A stretch of DNA of 64,000 nucleotides, taken from assembly GCF_013283835.1 (NCBI RefSeq), contig NZ_CP054052.1:310001-374000 (forward strand). Direction: 5' to 3'. The notes under the pieces were generated by a model, which saw nothing but the letters and a program-made list of their open reading frames with translations, made no database searches and was not told where the DNA came from. Origin of the DNA: Poseidonibacter lekithochrous (lineage in GTDB: Bacteria; Campylobacterota; Campylobacteria; Campylobacterales; Arcobacteraceae). Numbering within the stretch: position 1 is the stretch's first letter; each line of letters begins with the position of its first letter. Of this stretch, positions 9,078 to 20,517 are shown one piece after another. The position numbers and the translations under genes were made by a program.

Positions 9078-9401
9078 TTATACTTCTTTGTTATCTAATT
9101 GACTTAAGAATTCTTCTAATGAATATTTCTTTCTAGCAGATTCGCTCATTAAGTTAATAAACATATCCCCTAAATCACAAATAGTCCACTCATCATCGTC
9201 ATCAACTCTTAAAAATTCTTCACCTAGTGGTTTTAATTCAGTTTTTAAGTAGTTTAATAATGCAAAACCATGTTTAGAGTTTAATGTTGTTGCAATTACA
9301 ACATAATCAACTAAATAGTCTTTATCAGTTAAATCAATAACTTCAATATCTTCTGCTTTTTTCTCGTCTAATACTTTTTTGATTGTTTCTAATCTATTCA
9401 A
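9078..9401 (-). CDS. rsfS: Ribosomal silencing factor RsfS
   Basis: 107 residues, the RsfS/Iojap family that binds ribosomal protein uL14 and blocks subunit joining in starved cells. Motifs: IEVIDLTDKDYLVDYVVIATTLNSKH (read in two parts, about 19-45), then EWTICDLGDMFINLMSESARKKYSLE near the C-terminus (WTICDLGD and YSLE). It lies 11 bp after nadD on the same strand, the usual nadD-rsfS pairing in bacteria. Confidence 0.93.
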   Translation of the reverse strand: MNRLETIKKVLDEKKAEDIEVIDLTDKDYLVDYVVIATTLNSKHGFALLNYLKTELKPLGEEFLRVDDDDEWTICDLGDMFINLMSESARKKYSLEEFLSQLDNKEV

Positions 9402-9412
9402 AAATTTACCTT

Positions 9413-9955
9413 TTATTTTGTTTGTTGAAGCTCTAAAATGTCTTCTTTTATTTGTTTTGGTATATAGCTTAAATCTACTTTTTCTCTCAATTGTGTTGAG
9501 CTAATATCAATATTTATATCTAAAGTTTTATAATCATTTAGTTTTTTATTCTCAAATCCCAAACGTTTAAAAACAACAAATTGAGCTAGTTCTTTTAGTT
9601 CATTTATGTTATTCCATTTATCTAAATCTCTTACATTATCTTCACCAATAATTATAAAAATCTTCGATGGTTTATATAAGTTTTTCAAATAATTAACTGT
9701 TTCTATTGAGTATACAGGTCTATTCTGATTAATTTCGTAATCACAAATTTCAATTTTTGGATTATTGTTAAAAACTTTTTTTAATAGATTAAATCTAATA
9801 TTAGGTTCATAATGAAAGCTACTTTTAAAAGGATTTAAATATGTAGGAACTACAATTATTTTATCTATTTCTAGGGAATCTAATGCCTTATTTACAATAG
9901 CTTCATGTGCTATATGAATTGGGTCAAAACTTCCACCAAATATTGCTAGTTGCAC
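9413..9955 (-). CDS. nadD: Nicotinate-nucleotide adenylyltransferase
   Basis: 180 residues. NadD adenylates nicotinate mononucleotide in NAD synthesis. The nucleotidyltransferase motif GGSFDPIHIAHE (about 7-18, with the H-x-x-H pair) and the C-terminal ISSTQLREKV are diagnostic. It is transcribed with rsfS and diverges from gap across 90 bp of AT-rich DNA. The divergence suggests a shared promoter region, but I see no clear operator. Confidence 0.94.
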   Translation of the reverse strand: MQLAIFGGSFDPIHIAHEAIVNKALDSLEIDKIIVVPTYLNPFKSSFHYEPNIRFNLLKKVFNNNPKIEICDYEINQNRPVYSIETVNYLKNLYKPSKIFIIIGEDNVRDLDKWNNINELKELAQFVVFKRLGFENKKLNDYKTLDINIDISSTQLREKVDLSYIPKQIKEDILELQQTK

Positions 9956-10045
9956 CTATTTAATACCTTTATAATATACTTAAATAATATTATAGCAATA
10001 TTTGGATAAAATATCTACCAAATTAGATTTAAATAAAGGGAAAAT

Positions 10046-11041
10046 ATGGCTGTTAAAGTTGCAATTAATGGATTAGGAAGAATTGGTAGATGTGTAGCAC
10101 GAATCGTTGCTGACAGAACTGATGTTGAATTAGTAGCTGCAAATGCTAGTGGTAGCGAAGAAATGATTCAATATAATCTTAGATATGACACAGTTCATGG
10201 TAAAAGATCAGATATCAAAGTTGAAGATGGTTTTATTTACATTGGTAATGATAAAGCAAAACTTATGAGTGAAAGAGATCCTTCTAAATTAAACTTTACT
10301 GACTTTGGTGCAGAAGTTGTTTTAGAATGTACTGGTGCATTTTTAACTGAAGAATCTTGTCAAGCATATATTGACAATGGAATTAAAAAAGTAGTAATGA
10401 GCGCACCTGCAAAAGATGATACACCAACTTTTGTAATGGGAGCAAATGAAGAAACTTATGCTGGTCAAGCAATTGTTTCAAATGCTTCTTGTACTACAAA
10501 TGGTTTAGCTCCTGTTGCTAAAGTACTTGATGATAAATTTGGAATTGAAAAAGGTTTAATGACTACTATTCATTCATACACTTCTTCTCAACCAATTTTA
10601 GATGCTAAAGATAAAAAAGATCCAAGAAAAGGAAGAGCAGGGGCTACAAATTTAATTCCTGCATCAACTGGTGCTGCTAAAGCAATTGCTAAAGTAATGC
10701 CTCATTTAAAAGGGAAATTAAACGGACAAGCAATTAGAATTCCAACACCAAATGTTTCTATGGTTGATTTAACTGTTACTTTAAAAAATGATACAAACTT
10801 AGAAGAAGTTCAAGCTGCATTTAATGAAGCTTCAAATGGTAAATTAGCTGGTATCTTAGGTGTTGATGTTGAAGGTAGAGTAAGTTCTGACTTTATTGGT
10901 GAAACATTATCTACAGTAGTTCCTTTAGATACTATTCAAGTAATTGATAACAATATGGTTAAAGTTCTTTCATGGTATGACAATGAGTGGGGTTACTCTA
11001 CAAGACTTGTTGACATGGGTGTACACGTAGCAACAAACTAA
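10046..11041 (+). CDS. gap: Glyceraldehyde-3-phosphate dehydrogenase
   Basis: 331 residues. An N-terminal Rossmann motif (INGLGRIGRCVARI, about 7-20) and the catalytic SCTTNGLAPVAK (Cys at about 152) with the downstream His in IHSYTSSQ are clear, as is the C-terminal WYDNEWGYSTR. It opens the operon-like run gap-pgk-tpiA-fabI (gaps of 21, -1 and -1 bp). In organisms lacking phosphofructokinase, as many Campylobacterota do, this run works mainly in gluconeogenesis; that point comes from the lineage, not from this sequence. Confidence 0.96.
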   Translation: MAVKVAINGLGRIGRCVARIVADRTDVELVAANASGSEEMIQYNLRYDTVHGKRSDIKVEDGFIYIGNDKAKLMSERDPSKLNFTDFGAEVVLECTGAFLTEESCQAYIDNGIKKVVMSAPAKDDTPTFVMGANEETYAGQAIVSNASCTTNGLAPVAKVLDDKFGIEKGLMTTIHSYTSSQPILDAKDKKDPRKGRAGATNLIPASTGAAKAIAKVMPHLKGKLNGQAIRIPTPNVSMVDLTVTLKNDTNLEEVQAAFNEASNGKLAGILGVDVEGRVSSDFIGETLSTVVPLDTIQVIDNNMVKVLSWYDNEWGYSTRLVDMGVHVATN

Positions 11042-11062
11042 TAATATACAAGGCAAAACTGA

Positions 11063-12261
11063 ATGAAATTACAAGAAATAAAAAATATTGATATTGCAAA
11101 TAAAAAAGTATTCATTAGATGTGACTTTAACGTTCCTATGGATGAGTACAACAATATCACAGATGATAGAAGAATTAGATCTGCTTTAAATACAATTAGA
11201 TATTGTATTGATAATGATTGTTCTATTATTTTAGCATCTCATTTTGGTAGACCAAAAAATGGTTTTGAAGAAGAATTTTCTTTAAAACCAATTGCTAAAA
11301 GATTACATACTTTATTAAAACAAGAAATTAAAATGGCTCCAGGTATTGTTTGTGATGAAACAATTTCTATTGCAAAATCATTAGAAGCTGGTGAAATTTT
11401 ACTTTTAGAAAACATGAGATTTGAATCTGGTGAAACTAAAAATGATGAAGAGTTAAGTACTAAATTAGCATCTATGGCTGATGTATATATCAATGATGCT
11501 TTTGGTGTATCACATAGAGCTCATGCTTCTGTTGAAGGTATTGCACAACATTTCAATATTGATTCAAAAGCTGCTGGTTTCTTACTTGCTAAAGAAATCA
11601 AGTTTTTCCATCACATTGTAAATGAACCAAAAAGACCATTTGTATCAATCGTTGGTGGTTCTAAAGTTTCTGGTAAATTAGAAGCATTACATAACCTTGT
11701 ACCAAAAGTTGACAAAATCTTAATTGGTGGTGGAATGGCATTTACATTCCTAAAAGCCTTAGGACATGAAGTAGGAAATTCACTAGTTGAAGATGATTTA
11801 ATTCCAGAAGCTTTAAAAATCATGGATGAAGCAAAAGAGTTAGGTGTTAAATTATACTTACCAGTAGATGTTGTTGCAGCAGAAGCATTTGATGCAGAAG
11901 CATTTGCAAAACCTACAACTACTCAAGAAATTCCTAAAGGTTGGATGGGTCTAGATATTGGTCCTGCAACATCTGTGTTATTTGCACAAGCTTTAGAAGA
12001 TGCTCATACTATTCTTTGGAATGGACCAATGGGTGTTTATGAAATGGATAAATTTGCTAAAGGAAGTACAAAACTTTCTCATGCAGTTGCTTCTTCATAT
12101 GCTACAACTGTTGTTGGTGGTGGTGATACTGCTGACTTAGTTAGAGTTACTGGTGATGAAGATGAAATGACATTTATTTCAACTGGTGGTGGAGCTTCTT
12201 TAGAATTAATTGAAGGTAAAATTTTACCAGGTGTTAAAGCACTTGTACTTGAGGATAACTA

Positions 12262-12262
<1 letters not shown>
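11063..12262 (+). CDS. pgk: Phosphoglycerate kinase
   Basis: 399 residues. It interconverts 1,3-bisphosphoglycerate and 3-phosphoglycerate. Characteristic parts: [14 protein letters not shown] (about 14-27), the 3PG-binding basic residues in ASHFGRPK and [15 protein letters not shown], and the nucleotide-binding C-terminal half ([26 protein letters not shown]). It lies 21 bp after gap and its stop overlaps the tpiA start by one base. Confidence 0.96.
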
Positions 12263-13799
<1,537 letters not shown>

Positions 13800-13807
13800 T
13801 CATTAAG

Positions 13808-13927
13808 AGTAAGCTTTTGGCGAACTTCTGCGTTGTCAGGAAAATTGTAGATAGTCACTCACTTTAGTGAGCTCCTACCTCCAATTTTCCTTCCGCCTTG
13901 AATTTCACTCAAAATCTTTCACTTACT
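13808..13927. repeat. Palindromic intergenic repeat element (REP/MITE-like)
   Basis: A 120-bp nested imperfect palindrome in the 220-bp gap between fabI and lysA. Outer arms AGTAAG (13808-13813) and CTTACT (13922-13927) enclose GGAAAATTG (13839-13847) matched by CAATTTTCC (13882-13890), then TAG/CTA, then CTCACT (13858-13863) against AGTGAG (13866-13871). It is richer in GC than its surroundings and contains no reading frame of note. It has the shape of a mobile non-coding repeat; other copies are not present in this window, so the repeat status is inferred. Confidence 0.5.
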
Positions 13928-14019
13928 AACTATTTATAAATAATCATAAAGTTTTACTTTTAAATTTATTAGGGCAAATTTTAAATTAAGATTTTAGAGA
14001 ATAGGAAAATAATAAAAAA

Positions 14020-15228
14020 ATGAATATTGATTTTAAAGAATTAGCAAACAAATATCAAACACCATATTATGTGTACGATTTTGATCATATTACGGGACAA
14101 TATGAAGAATTAAAAGGTGCATTCAAAGCTAGAAAATCGCTTTTAGCATACGCTGTAAAAGCAAATTCAAATCTTTCTGTTATTAAACATTTAGCAGATT
14201 TAGGTGCAGGAGCTGATTGTGTATCAATTGGTGAAGTAAAAAGAGCATTAAAAGTTGGTATTGCACCATATAAAATCATTTTTTCTGGGGTTGGAAAAAT
14301 TGATTCAGAAATCAAAGAAGCATTAGAACTTGGTATTTTAATGATTAATGTTGAGAGTGCTGCGGAACTTGATAGAGTTGAGATTATTGCAAGTGAATTA
14401 AATGTAGTTGCTAGAATTTCTATTAGAGTAAATCCTAATATTGATCCTCAAACACATCCTTATATTTCAACTGGTTTACATGAAAATAAATTTGGTGTAG
14501 ATATTGATACAGCTAAAAGAATGTATATCCAATGTAAAAATTCTAAATCACTAGAACCAACTGGAATTCATTGTCATATTGGATCTCAATTAACACAATT
14601 AGAGCCAATTAAAGAATCAGTTAAAATTGTTGCAGATTTAGTAAATAATCTTTCTGCTATTAAAATTGACTTATCTTTCTTTGATGTTGGTGGTGGATTA
14701 GGTATTGTTTATGATGATGAAACACTAATTGATACTAATGAGTATGCACAATCAATTTTAGAGTGTTTATTTGGTCTTGATATTACTATTGTATGTGAGC
14801 CAGGTAGATTCTTAGTTGGAAACTCAGGAGTATTTGTATCTAAAGTACTTTATGAGAAAGTAAATGGTAGCAAAAGATTTGTTATTGTTGATGGAGCTAT
14901 GAATGATTTAATCAGACCAGCTTTATATGATGCTTACCATAAAGTAGAAGTATTAAATGACAATAAAGAATTAAGTGATTGTAACTTAGTAGGTCCAGTA
15001 TGTGAAAGTGGAGATTTCTTTGCTAAAAATATTGATTTACCACAAACTGAACATAATGACTTAGTAGCTATTTATTCTGCGGGAGCTTATTGTTTTACAA
15101 TGGCATCTAATTATAATACTAGAAATAAAGTAGCAGAAATCGCTGTGGAAAATGGGCAAGACAGACTTATTCGAAAAAGAGAAACTTTTGAAGATTTAAT
15201 TGCTTTAGAAGAAGAATACTTAAAATAA
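14020..15228 (+). CDS. lysA: Diaminopimelate decarboxylase
   Basis: 402 residues. A fold-III PLP enzyme that makes lysine from meso-diaminopimelate. The PLP lysine is in AYAVKANSN (Lys47). HCHIGSQL, FFDVGGGLGI and CEPGRFLVG bind the cofactor phosphate; the active-site Cys of the second subunit is in VGPVCESGDF. Downstream lie pheA, hisC and dxs in the same direction with short gaps, forming an amino-acid synthesis run. Confidence 0.96.
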   Translation: MNIDFKELANKYQTPYYVYDFDHITGQYEELKGAFKARKSLLAYAVKANSNLSVIKHLADLGAGADCVSIGEVKRALKVGIAPYKIIFSGVGKIDSEIKEALELGILMINVESAAELDRVEIIASELNVVARISIRVNPNIDPQTHPYISTGLHENKFGVDIDTAKRMYIQCKNSKSLEPTGIHCHIGSQLTQLEPIKESVKIVADLVNNLSAIKIDLSFFDVGGGLGIVYDDETLIDTNEYAQSILECLFGLDITIVCEPGRFLVGNSGVFVSKVLYEKVNGSKRFVIVDGAMNDLIRPALYDAYHKVEVLNDNKELSDCNLVGPVCESGDFFAKNIDLPQTEHNDLVAIYSAGAYCFTMASNYNTRNKVAEIAVENGQDRLIRKRETFEDLIALEEEYLK

Positions 15229-15264
15229 TCAATTATTTGATTGCATAAACACAAAGGGCACAAA

Positions 15265-16332
15265 GTGAGTGAAGCAGGATTATTAGATTTAAGAAATAAA
15301 CTTGATAACATTGATGATCAGTTATTAAAGCTTATAAATGAGAGAATGGAAGTAGTTCATGAAGTTGGTGTTTTAAAAGCGCACAGTGGTGGAGCTATTT
15401 ATAGACCAGAGAGAGAAAAAGCTATTATTGATAGATTAGAGTCTTTAAATAATGGTAAATTAAATAGAGCAGCAATTGAAGCTCTATTTTTAGAAATTTT
15501 CGCAATCTCTAGAAATTTAGAATTACCAGAAAATGTAGCATATCTTGGACCTGAGGGTTCTTTTACTCATCAAGCAGCAGAAGGTAGATTTGGTGCTATG
15601 AGTTCATATGTATCAATCTCTTCTATTAAAGGTATTTTCAGAGAAGTAGATACTAAGAAAGCTAGATTTGGGGTAGTTCCTATTGAAAACTCTTCTAATG
15701 GTATTGTTACAGATACTATTAATTGTTTAAATAGATATAACCTTAAAATTATTGCAGAAGTAGTACTTGATATTCATCATACTTTAGCAACTACTTGTGA
15801 TAAGATTGAAGATATTAAAAGAATTTACTCAAAAGATATAGCTTTTGAACAATGTAGAAAATTCTTAGCAAACTTTGGACTTGATGAGGTTGAACAAATT
15901 CCAATTGAATCAACAACTAAAGCTGCAAAAATTGCTGCAAAAGAGCCAGGTACTGCTGCAATTTGTCCACATGTTGGAGCAAAATTACATAATCTTCCAA
16001 TTTTATTTGAAAACATTGAAGATAAAGACAACAACAAAACTAGATTCTTTATTATTAGTGACTTTGAAAATACTCAAAGTGGAAATGATAAAACATCAAT
16101 TTTAGTTGAGTTACCAGATAAGCAAGGATCTTTAGTTGAATTCTTAACAGATTTTAATGCTGCTGGAATTAACTTCACAAAAATTAAATCACATATTGTT
16201 CAAGGTAACTCAATCTTCTTTATTGATTTTGATGGTCACCAAGATGATGATAATGTAGCACCAATATTAAAAAAACATAAAGACACAGTAAAAATACTAG
16301 GGTCTTACGTAAAAGAAATTCACGATATATAG
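15265..16332 (+). CDS. pheA: Bifunctional chorismate mutase/prephenate dehydratase
   Basis: Three domains in order: AroQ-type chorismate mutase (about 1-85, LRNKLDNIDDQLLKLINERM), prephenate dehydratase (about 90-270, from YLGPEGSFTHQAA to the NKTRFFIIS motif with the catalytic Thr) and a C-terminal ACT domain for phenylalanine feedback (KTSILVELPDKQGSL). I chose GTG at 15265 because AAAGGG sits 6 bases upstream and the chorismate mutase starts directly after; an in-frame TTG at 15241 would add eight residues without an RBS. hisC follows after 9 bp. Confidence 0.93.
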   Translation: MSEAGLLDLRNKLDNIDDQLLKLINERMEVVHEVGVLKAHSGGAIYRPEREKAIIDRLESLNNGKLNRAAIEALFLEIFAISRNLELPENVAYLGPEGSFTHQAAEGRFGAMSSYVSISSIKGIFREVDTKKARFGVVPIENSSNGIVTDTINCLNRYNLKIIAEVVLDIHHTLATTCDKIEDIKRIYSKDIAFEQCRKFLANFGLDEVEQIPIESTTKAAKIAAKEPGTAAICPHVGAKLHNLPILFENIEDKDNNKTRFFIISDFENTQSGNDKTSILVELPDKQGSLVEFLTDFNAAGINFTKIKSHIVQGNSIFFIDFDGHQDDDNVAPILKKHKDTVKILGSYVKEIHDI

Positions 16333-16341
16333 GAATTATAA

Positions 16342-17448
16342 ATGAAATTTAATAGTGTATTAGAAAATGTAACAACTTATGAAGCAGGTAAACCAATTGA
16401 GTTAGTTGTACGAGAATATGGGGTAAATCCAGAAGATGTAATTAAACTTGCATCTAATGAAAACCCATACGGTACATCTCCTATGGTTACAGAAAAGATT
16501 CAGGAATTAGCAAAAAATATGTTTATTTATCCTGATGATTCAATGTATGAATTAAAAGAAGCATTAGCAAATAAATTTGATGTAAATGACAAAAATATTG
16601 TTATAGGTTCAGGATCTGATCAAATTTTAGAATTTTGTGTACATTCAAAATGTAATAATGATTCTAAAATCTTAATGTCTAAAACTACATTTGCAATGTA
16701 TGAAATCTATGGAAAACAAACTGGTGCAACAATATTAAAAACACCAGATGATGAACATAATTTAGAACAGTTCTCTACTATGTATAAAGAACATGGAGCA
16801 GATGTAATTTTCTTATGTTTACCAAACAATCCATTAGGTGAGTGTTTAGATAAAGAAGATGTATATAATTTCTTAAGTGAAGTACATGAAGATACTTTAG
16901 TAGTAGTTGATGGTGCTTACCAAGAATATGCTACATTTAAAGATGAGAAAAAAGCTATTGATGCTAAAGACTTAATTACTAAGTTCCCTAATTGTATCTA
17001 TTTAGGTACTTTCTCTAAAGCTTATGCCTTAGGTGGGATGAGAGTTGGATATGGTATTGCACAAGAAGATATTATTAAAACTTTATATAAATTAAGAGCT
17101 CCATTTAATATTACTACTTTATCTTTAGCTGCTGCTATTGAAGCACTTAAAGATGAAAAGTTTGTTCAAGATTCAATTGCTAAGAACTTTGAAGAGATGA
17201 AAAGATATGAAGATTATGCAAAAGTAAAAGGTTTTGATTACATTGATTCATATACAAACTTTATTACTATTAAATTTGAAGATTTATACTCTTCAAAAGC
17301 AGTAGCTCAAGAATTACTTCAAAGAGGAGTAATTGTAAGAGATCTTACTGGATATGGTGTAAATGCTATTAGAATTACAATTGGTTCTAATGAGCAGAAT
17401 ACAAAAGTATTTAAAGTATTAGACGAAGTTTTAGAAAAATTAAAATAG
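16342..17448 (+). CDS. hisC: Histidinol-phosphate aminotransferase
   Basis: 368 residues, a class I/II PLP aminotransferase. The motifs [10 protein letters not shown] (about 37-46), [11 protein letters not shown], and the PLP lysine segment [15 protein letters not shown] (Lys at about 221) place it in the HisC group. Its position after pheA suggests it may also transaminate phenylpyruvate, a side activity known for HisC enzymes; that is inference. dxs starts 16 bp downstream. Confidence 0.93.
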   Translation: MKFNSVLENVTTYEAGKPIELVVREYGVNPEDVIKLASNENPYGTSPMVTEKIQELAKNMFIYPDDSMYELKEALANKFDVNDKNIVIGSGSDQILEFCVHSKCNNDSKILMSKTTFAMYEIYGKQTGATILKTPDDEHNLEQFSTMYKEHGADVIFLCLPNNPLGECLDKEDVYNFLSEVHEDTLVVVDGAYQEYATFKDEKKAIDAKDLITKFPNCIYLGTFSKAYALGGMRVGYGIAQEDIIKTLYKLRAPFNITTLSLAAAIEALKDEKFVQDSIAKNFEEMKRYEDYAKVKGFDYIDSYTNFITIKFEDLYSSKAVAQELLQRGVIVRDLTGYGVNAIRITIGSNEQNTKVFKVLDEVLEKLK

Positions 17449-17464
17449 ATTTTAAGAAGAAACT

Positions 17465-19267
17465 ATGGATATAAAAAATAAATCACTAGAAGAATTAGAA
17501 GTAGTATCACAAGATATTAGAGATAGAATTATTGATGTTGTATCACGAAAAGGTGGACACTTCTCTTCTACTTTAGGTGCTGTGGAATTAACTGTAGGAA
17601 TGCATTATGTGTTTAATCCATTTCAAGATCCAATAATTTTTGATGTATCACACCAGTGTTACCCACATAAATTATTAACTGGAAGATGGGATGAGTTTGA
17701 AACAATCAGGCAATTTGGAGGTCTTAGTGGCTTTACCAAACCAAATGAGAGTGATGCTGACTATTTTGTAGCAGGACATAGTTCTACTTCTATTTCATTA
17801 GCTGTTGGGGCTGCAAAGTCTATTAAACTAAAAGGTGAAGATAGAATTCCTGTTGTAATGATAGGAGATGGTTCTATGACTGCTGGTATGGTTTATGAAG
17901 CACTTAATGAACTAGGTGATTTAAAACTTCCCGTTGTGATTATTCTAAATGATAATGAAATGTCTATTGCTAAACCAATAGGTGCTATATCAAAACACTT
18001 ATCAAAACTACTTGCTGGTAAAACTTATCAAGGTTTTAAAGGTAGAGTTGATAGCTTCATTAAGAAAAATATGCCAGAGGGAACAACATATATTGCTAAA
18101 CGTATGGAAGAAGCAATGAAGTTAATTACTCCTGGAATTTTATTTGAAGAGATGGGTATTGATTATATTGGACCAATTGATGGTCATAACATAGAAGAAG
18201 TAATTGATACTTTACAAATTGCAAAAGAGATGAATAAACCTGTTATTGTTCATGCAAGAACAGTAAAAGGAAAGGGTTATAAAATTGCTGAGGGTCAACA
18301 TGAACATTGGCACGGAGTAGGACCTTTTAATGTGGAAGATGGTGCTTTTGTTAAGAAAGCTGCACCAAAAGCTGCAACTGCTGTATTTGCTGATGCATTA
18401 ACACAACTTGCCTGTAAACATGAAAACGTTGTAGGAGTTACTGCTGCAATGCCTAGTGGAACAGGTATTAATAAATTAATGGATAAATTCCCCGATAGAT
18501 TCTGGGATGTAGCTATTGCTGAACAACATGCTGTAACTTCAATGGCGGCTATGGCAAAAGAAGGTTTCAAACCTTTTATTACAATTTATTCTACTTTCTT
18601 ACAAAGAGGATTTGATCAAATTATTCATGACGTTTGTCTTATGGATTTACCTGTAGTATTTGCTATTGATAGAGCTGGTATTGTTGGTAATGATGGAGAA
18701 ACACATCAAGGAACATTTGATATTTCATATTTAAGATTTATTCCTAATATGGTTTTATTTGCTCCTAGAGATAATAGAACTTTAGAACTTGGACTTGATT
18801 TTGCTTATTCTTTAGATAAACCATGTGCAATTAGATACCCAAGAGGAGCATATACTCCTGTATCTTATGAATCAACACCTTTTGAATTAGGTAAATCTGA
18901 GTTATTAAAAGAAGGTAGTACTAATAAACTATTTATTGGTTATGGTGCTTCAGTAGGACGTGCATGTGAAACTGAGAAGTTACATGATGAAGATATTGCA
19001 GTTCTTGATTTAAGATTTGTAAAACCTTTAGATACACAAACTTTAACTGCTTTAGCTTCTAAATATGATGATTGGTATGTATTCTCTGATTCACAAAAAC
19101 AAGGTGGAGTTGGATCTGCTATTTTAGAATTCTTAAATGATTCAAAAATATGTGTATCTTTAACAACATTTGAATATGAAGATGATTTTATAGATCATGG
19201 TGATACAAAAGTAGTAGAAGAATCATTAGGTTTATTACCTGAACAATTAGTAAAAAGAGTTAAATAA
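17465..19267 (+). CDS. dxs: 1-deoxy-D-xylulose-5-phosphate synthase
   Basis: 600 residues. A thiamine-diphosphate enzyme that joins pyruvate and glyceraldehyde 3-phosphate in the MEP isoprenoid pathway. The ThDP motif runs from VMIGDGSMTAGMVYEALN to ILNDNEMSIAKP (about 135-165); the central domain has DVAIAEQHAVTSMAAMA and AIDRAGIVGNDGETHQG, the usual DXS signature. It is near the short end of the family (around 610-630). It shares one base with the next gene. Confidence 0.95.
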   Translation: MDIKNKSLEELEVVSQDIRDRIIDVVSRKGGHFSSTLGAVELTVGMHYVFNPFQDPIIFDVSHQCYPHKLLTGRWDEFETIRQFGGLSGFTKPNESDADYFVAGHSSTSISLAVGAAKSIKLKGEDRIPVVMIGDGSMTAGMVYEALNELGDLKLPVVIILNDNEMSIAKPIGAISKHLSKLLAGKTYQGFKGRVDSFIKKNMPEGTTYIAKRMEEAMKLITPGILFEEMGIDYIGPIDGHNIEEVIDTLQIAKEMNKPVIVHARTVKGKGYKIAEGQHEHWHGVGPFNVEDGAFVKKAAPKAATAVFADALTQLACKHENVVGVTAAMPSGTGINKLMDKFPDRFWDVAIAEQHAVTSMAAMAKEGFKPFITIYSTFLQRGFDQIIHDVCLMDLPVVFAIDRAGIVGNDGETHQGTFDISYLRFIPNMVLFAPRDNRTLELGLDFAYSLDKPCAIRYPRGAYTPVSYESTPFELGKSELLKEGSTNKLFIGYGASVGRACETEKLHDEDIAVLDLRFVKPLDTQTLTALASKYDDWYVFSDSQKQGGVGSAILEFLNDSKICVSLTTFEYEDDFIDHGDTKVVEESLGLLPEQLVKRVK

Positions 19268-19734
19268 TGAAAACGTTAAATGAACTATTAGTAAATTCTT
19301 CAAGAGAAGAGATTTTAGAGTTATATACTATTGCTTTAGATAAAAGTGAAGAAGAAGATTTCTGGAAAGAAAAAATACTTCCTTATGTGGATGCAATATT
19401 ATCTGTACTTTTACCATTAAGAGATCAAAAACTACTATTTACACCAGAAGGTAGAAAAGTTGAGAGTTTAGATGAAGAGTTCTTCTTTAGATGGGCTGAT
19501 CTTATGTGTTTAAGAACTATGGCATTTATACTTGAAGAATCAAATACAAAATCTTCTTTATGTAGAACAGATTATAAAGATGCAAATTATGAACAAATTG
19601 ATTTACAAACATTAGGTGAATACCTAAGTTTATATAGAGTAAATTTAGATGATGAAGAGAGTTTAGATTTCCCTGTATCAAATTATAATTTACATACTGG
19701 AATGTTAACTACAATTAAAACACTTATAAAATAA
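19267..19734 (+). CDS. Helical protein of unknown function after dxs
   Basis: 155 residues, no family recognised. It is acidic and predicted mostly helical (SREEILELYTIALDKSEEED; LSVLLPLRDQKLLFTPEGRK), with no signal peptide or membrane segment, so it is likely cytoplasmic. Its ATG overlaps the last base of the dxs stop, which implies co-translation. An inverted repeat follows its stop. No function is proposed. Confidence 0.7.
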   Translation: MKTLNELLVNSSREEILELYTIALDKSEEEDFWKEKILPYVDAILSVLLPLRDQKLLFTPEGRKVESLDEEFFFRWADLMCLRTMAFILEESNTKSSLCRTDYKDANYEQIDLQTLGEYLSLYRVNLDDEESLDFPVSNYNLHTGMLTTIKTLIK

Positions 19735-19735
19735 A

Positions 19736-19760
19736 TATTAGCTCTTCCAAAGAGCTAATA
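19736..19760. terminator. Hairpin after the lysA-dxs operon
   Basis: An 11-bp perfect inverted repeat (TATTAGCTCTT, 3-base loop, AAGAGCTAATA) sits directly after the stop at 19734. It lacks a clean T tract (ACTTCCCTTTAT follows), so termination is likely but not textbook. Confidence 0.55.
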
Positions 19761-19853
19761 ACTTCCCTTTATAGTTACAGTTATGTGACTATTTACTTAA
19801 TTAAATACATATTTCCCCCAGTTATAATAGCAATATTTTAAAAGGATATTTCT

Positions 19854-20492
19854 ATGAATATAACAGAAGAAGAAAAAGAAGCAGTATATAAAACAATATA
19901 TAATAGAAGAGATACTAGAGGTGAGTTTTTACCTGATGAAATTTCTGATGAGGTAATAAATAGAATATTAGATGCAGCACATCACTCACCTAGCGTTGGA
20001 TTTATGCAACCTTGGGATTTTATTGTAATTAAAGATAAAGATGTTAAACAAGATATTAAAAATGCTTTTGTTGTAGCACATGATGAAGCAAAAGAGATGT
20101 TTGATGATGAAAAGAAAAACATATATTCTAAACTAAAATTAGAAGGAATTACAGAAGCTCCAATTGGAATATGTATTACATGTGATAGAAATAGAACTGG
20201 TGATACTGTAATTGGAAGAACTGCTAATTTAGAAATGGATTTATATAGTTCAGTATGTGCAGTTCAGACATTATGGTTAGCAGCAAGGGCTGAGAATCTT
20301 GGAGTTGGATGGGTTAGTATAATTCACCATGAAGAATTAAAAGAGGTTCTAGATATTCCTTCACATATTACTCCTATTGCATATTTATGTATAGGAAAGG
20401 TAAGTCATTTTCATGATAAACCAGAATTAGAAAAAGCAGGTTGGCTACCAAGGCTTCCTTTAGAAAATCTAGTTCATCATGACAAATGGTAG
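19854..20492 (+). CDS. bluB: 5,6-Dimethylbenzimidazole synthase (BluB)
   Basis: 212 residues, a nitroreductase-fold flavoprotein. BluB cleaves reduced FMN with oxygen to yield 5,6-dimethylbenzimidazole, the lower ligand of cobalamin. The N-terminus IYNRRDTRGEFLPDEIS and the segment HHSPSVGFMQPWDFIVI are typical of BluB, as is the C-terminal GWLPRLPLENLVHHDKW. An AAAGGATA RBS precedes the start. No other cobalamin genes are nearby. Confidence 0.88.
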   Translation: MNITEEEKEAVYKTIYNRRDTRGEFLPDEISDEVINRILDAAHHSPSVGFMQPWDFIVIKDKDVKQDIKNAFVVAHDEAKEMFDDEKKNIYSKLKLEGITEAPIGICITCDRNRTGDTVIGRTANLEMDLYSSVCAVQTLWLAARAENLGVGWVSIIHHEELKEVLDIPSHITPIAYLCIGKVSHFHDKPELEKAGWLPRLPLENLVHHDKW

Positions 20493-20517
20493 AATATAAG
20501 TGAAATATTCACTTATA

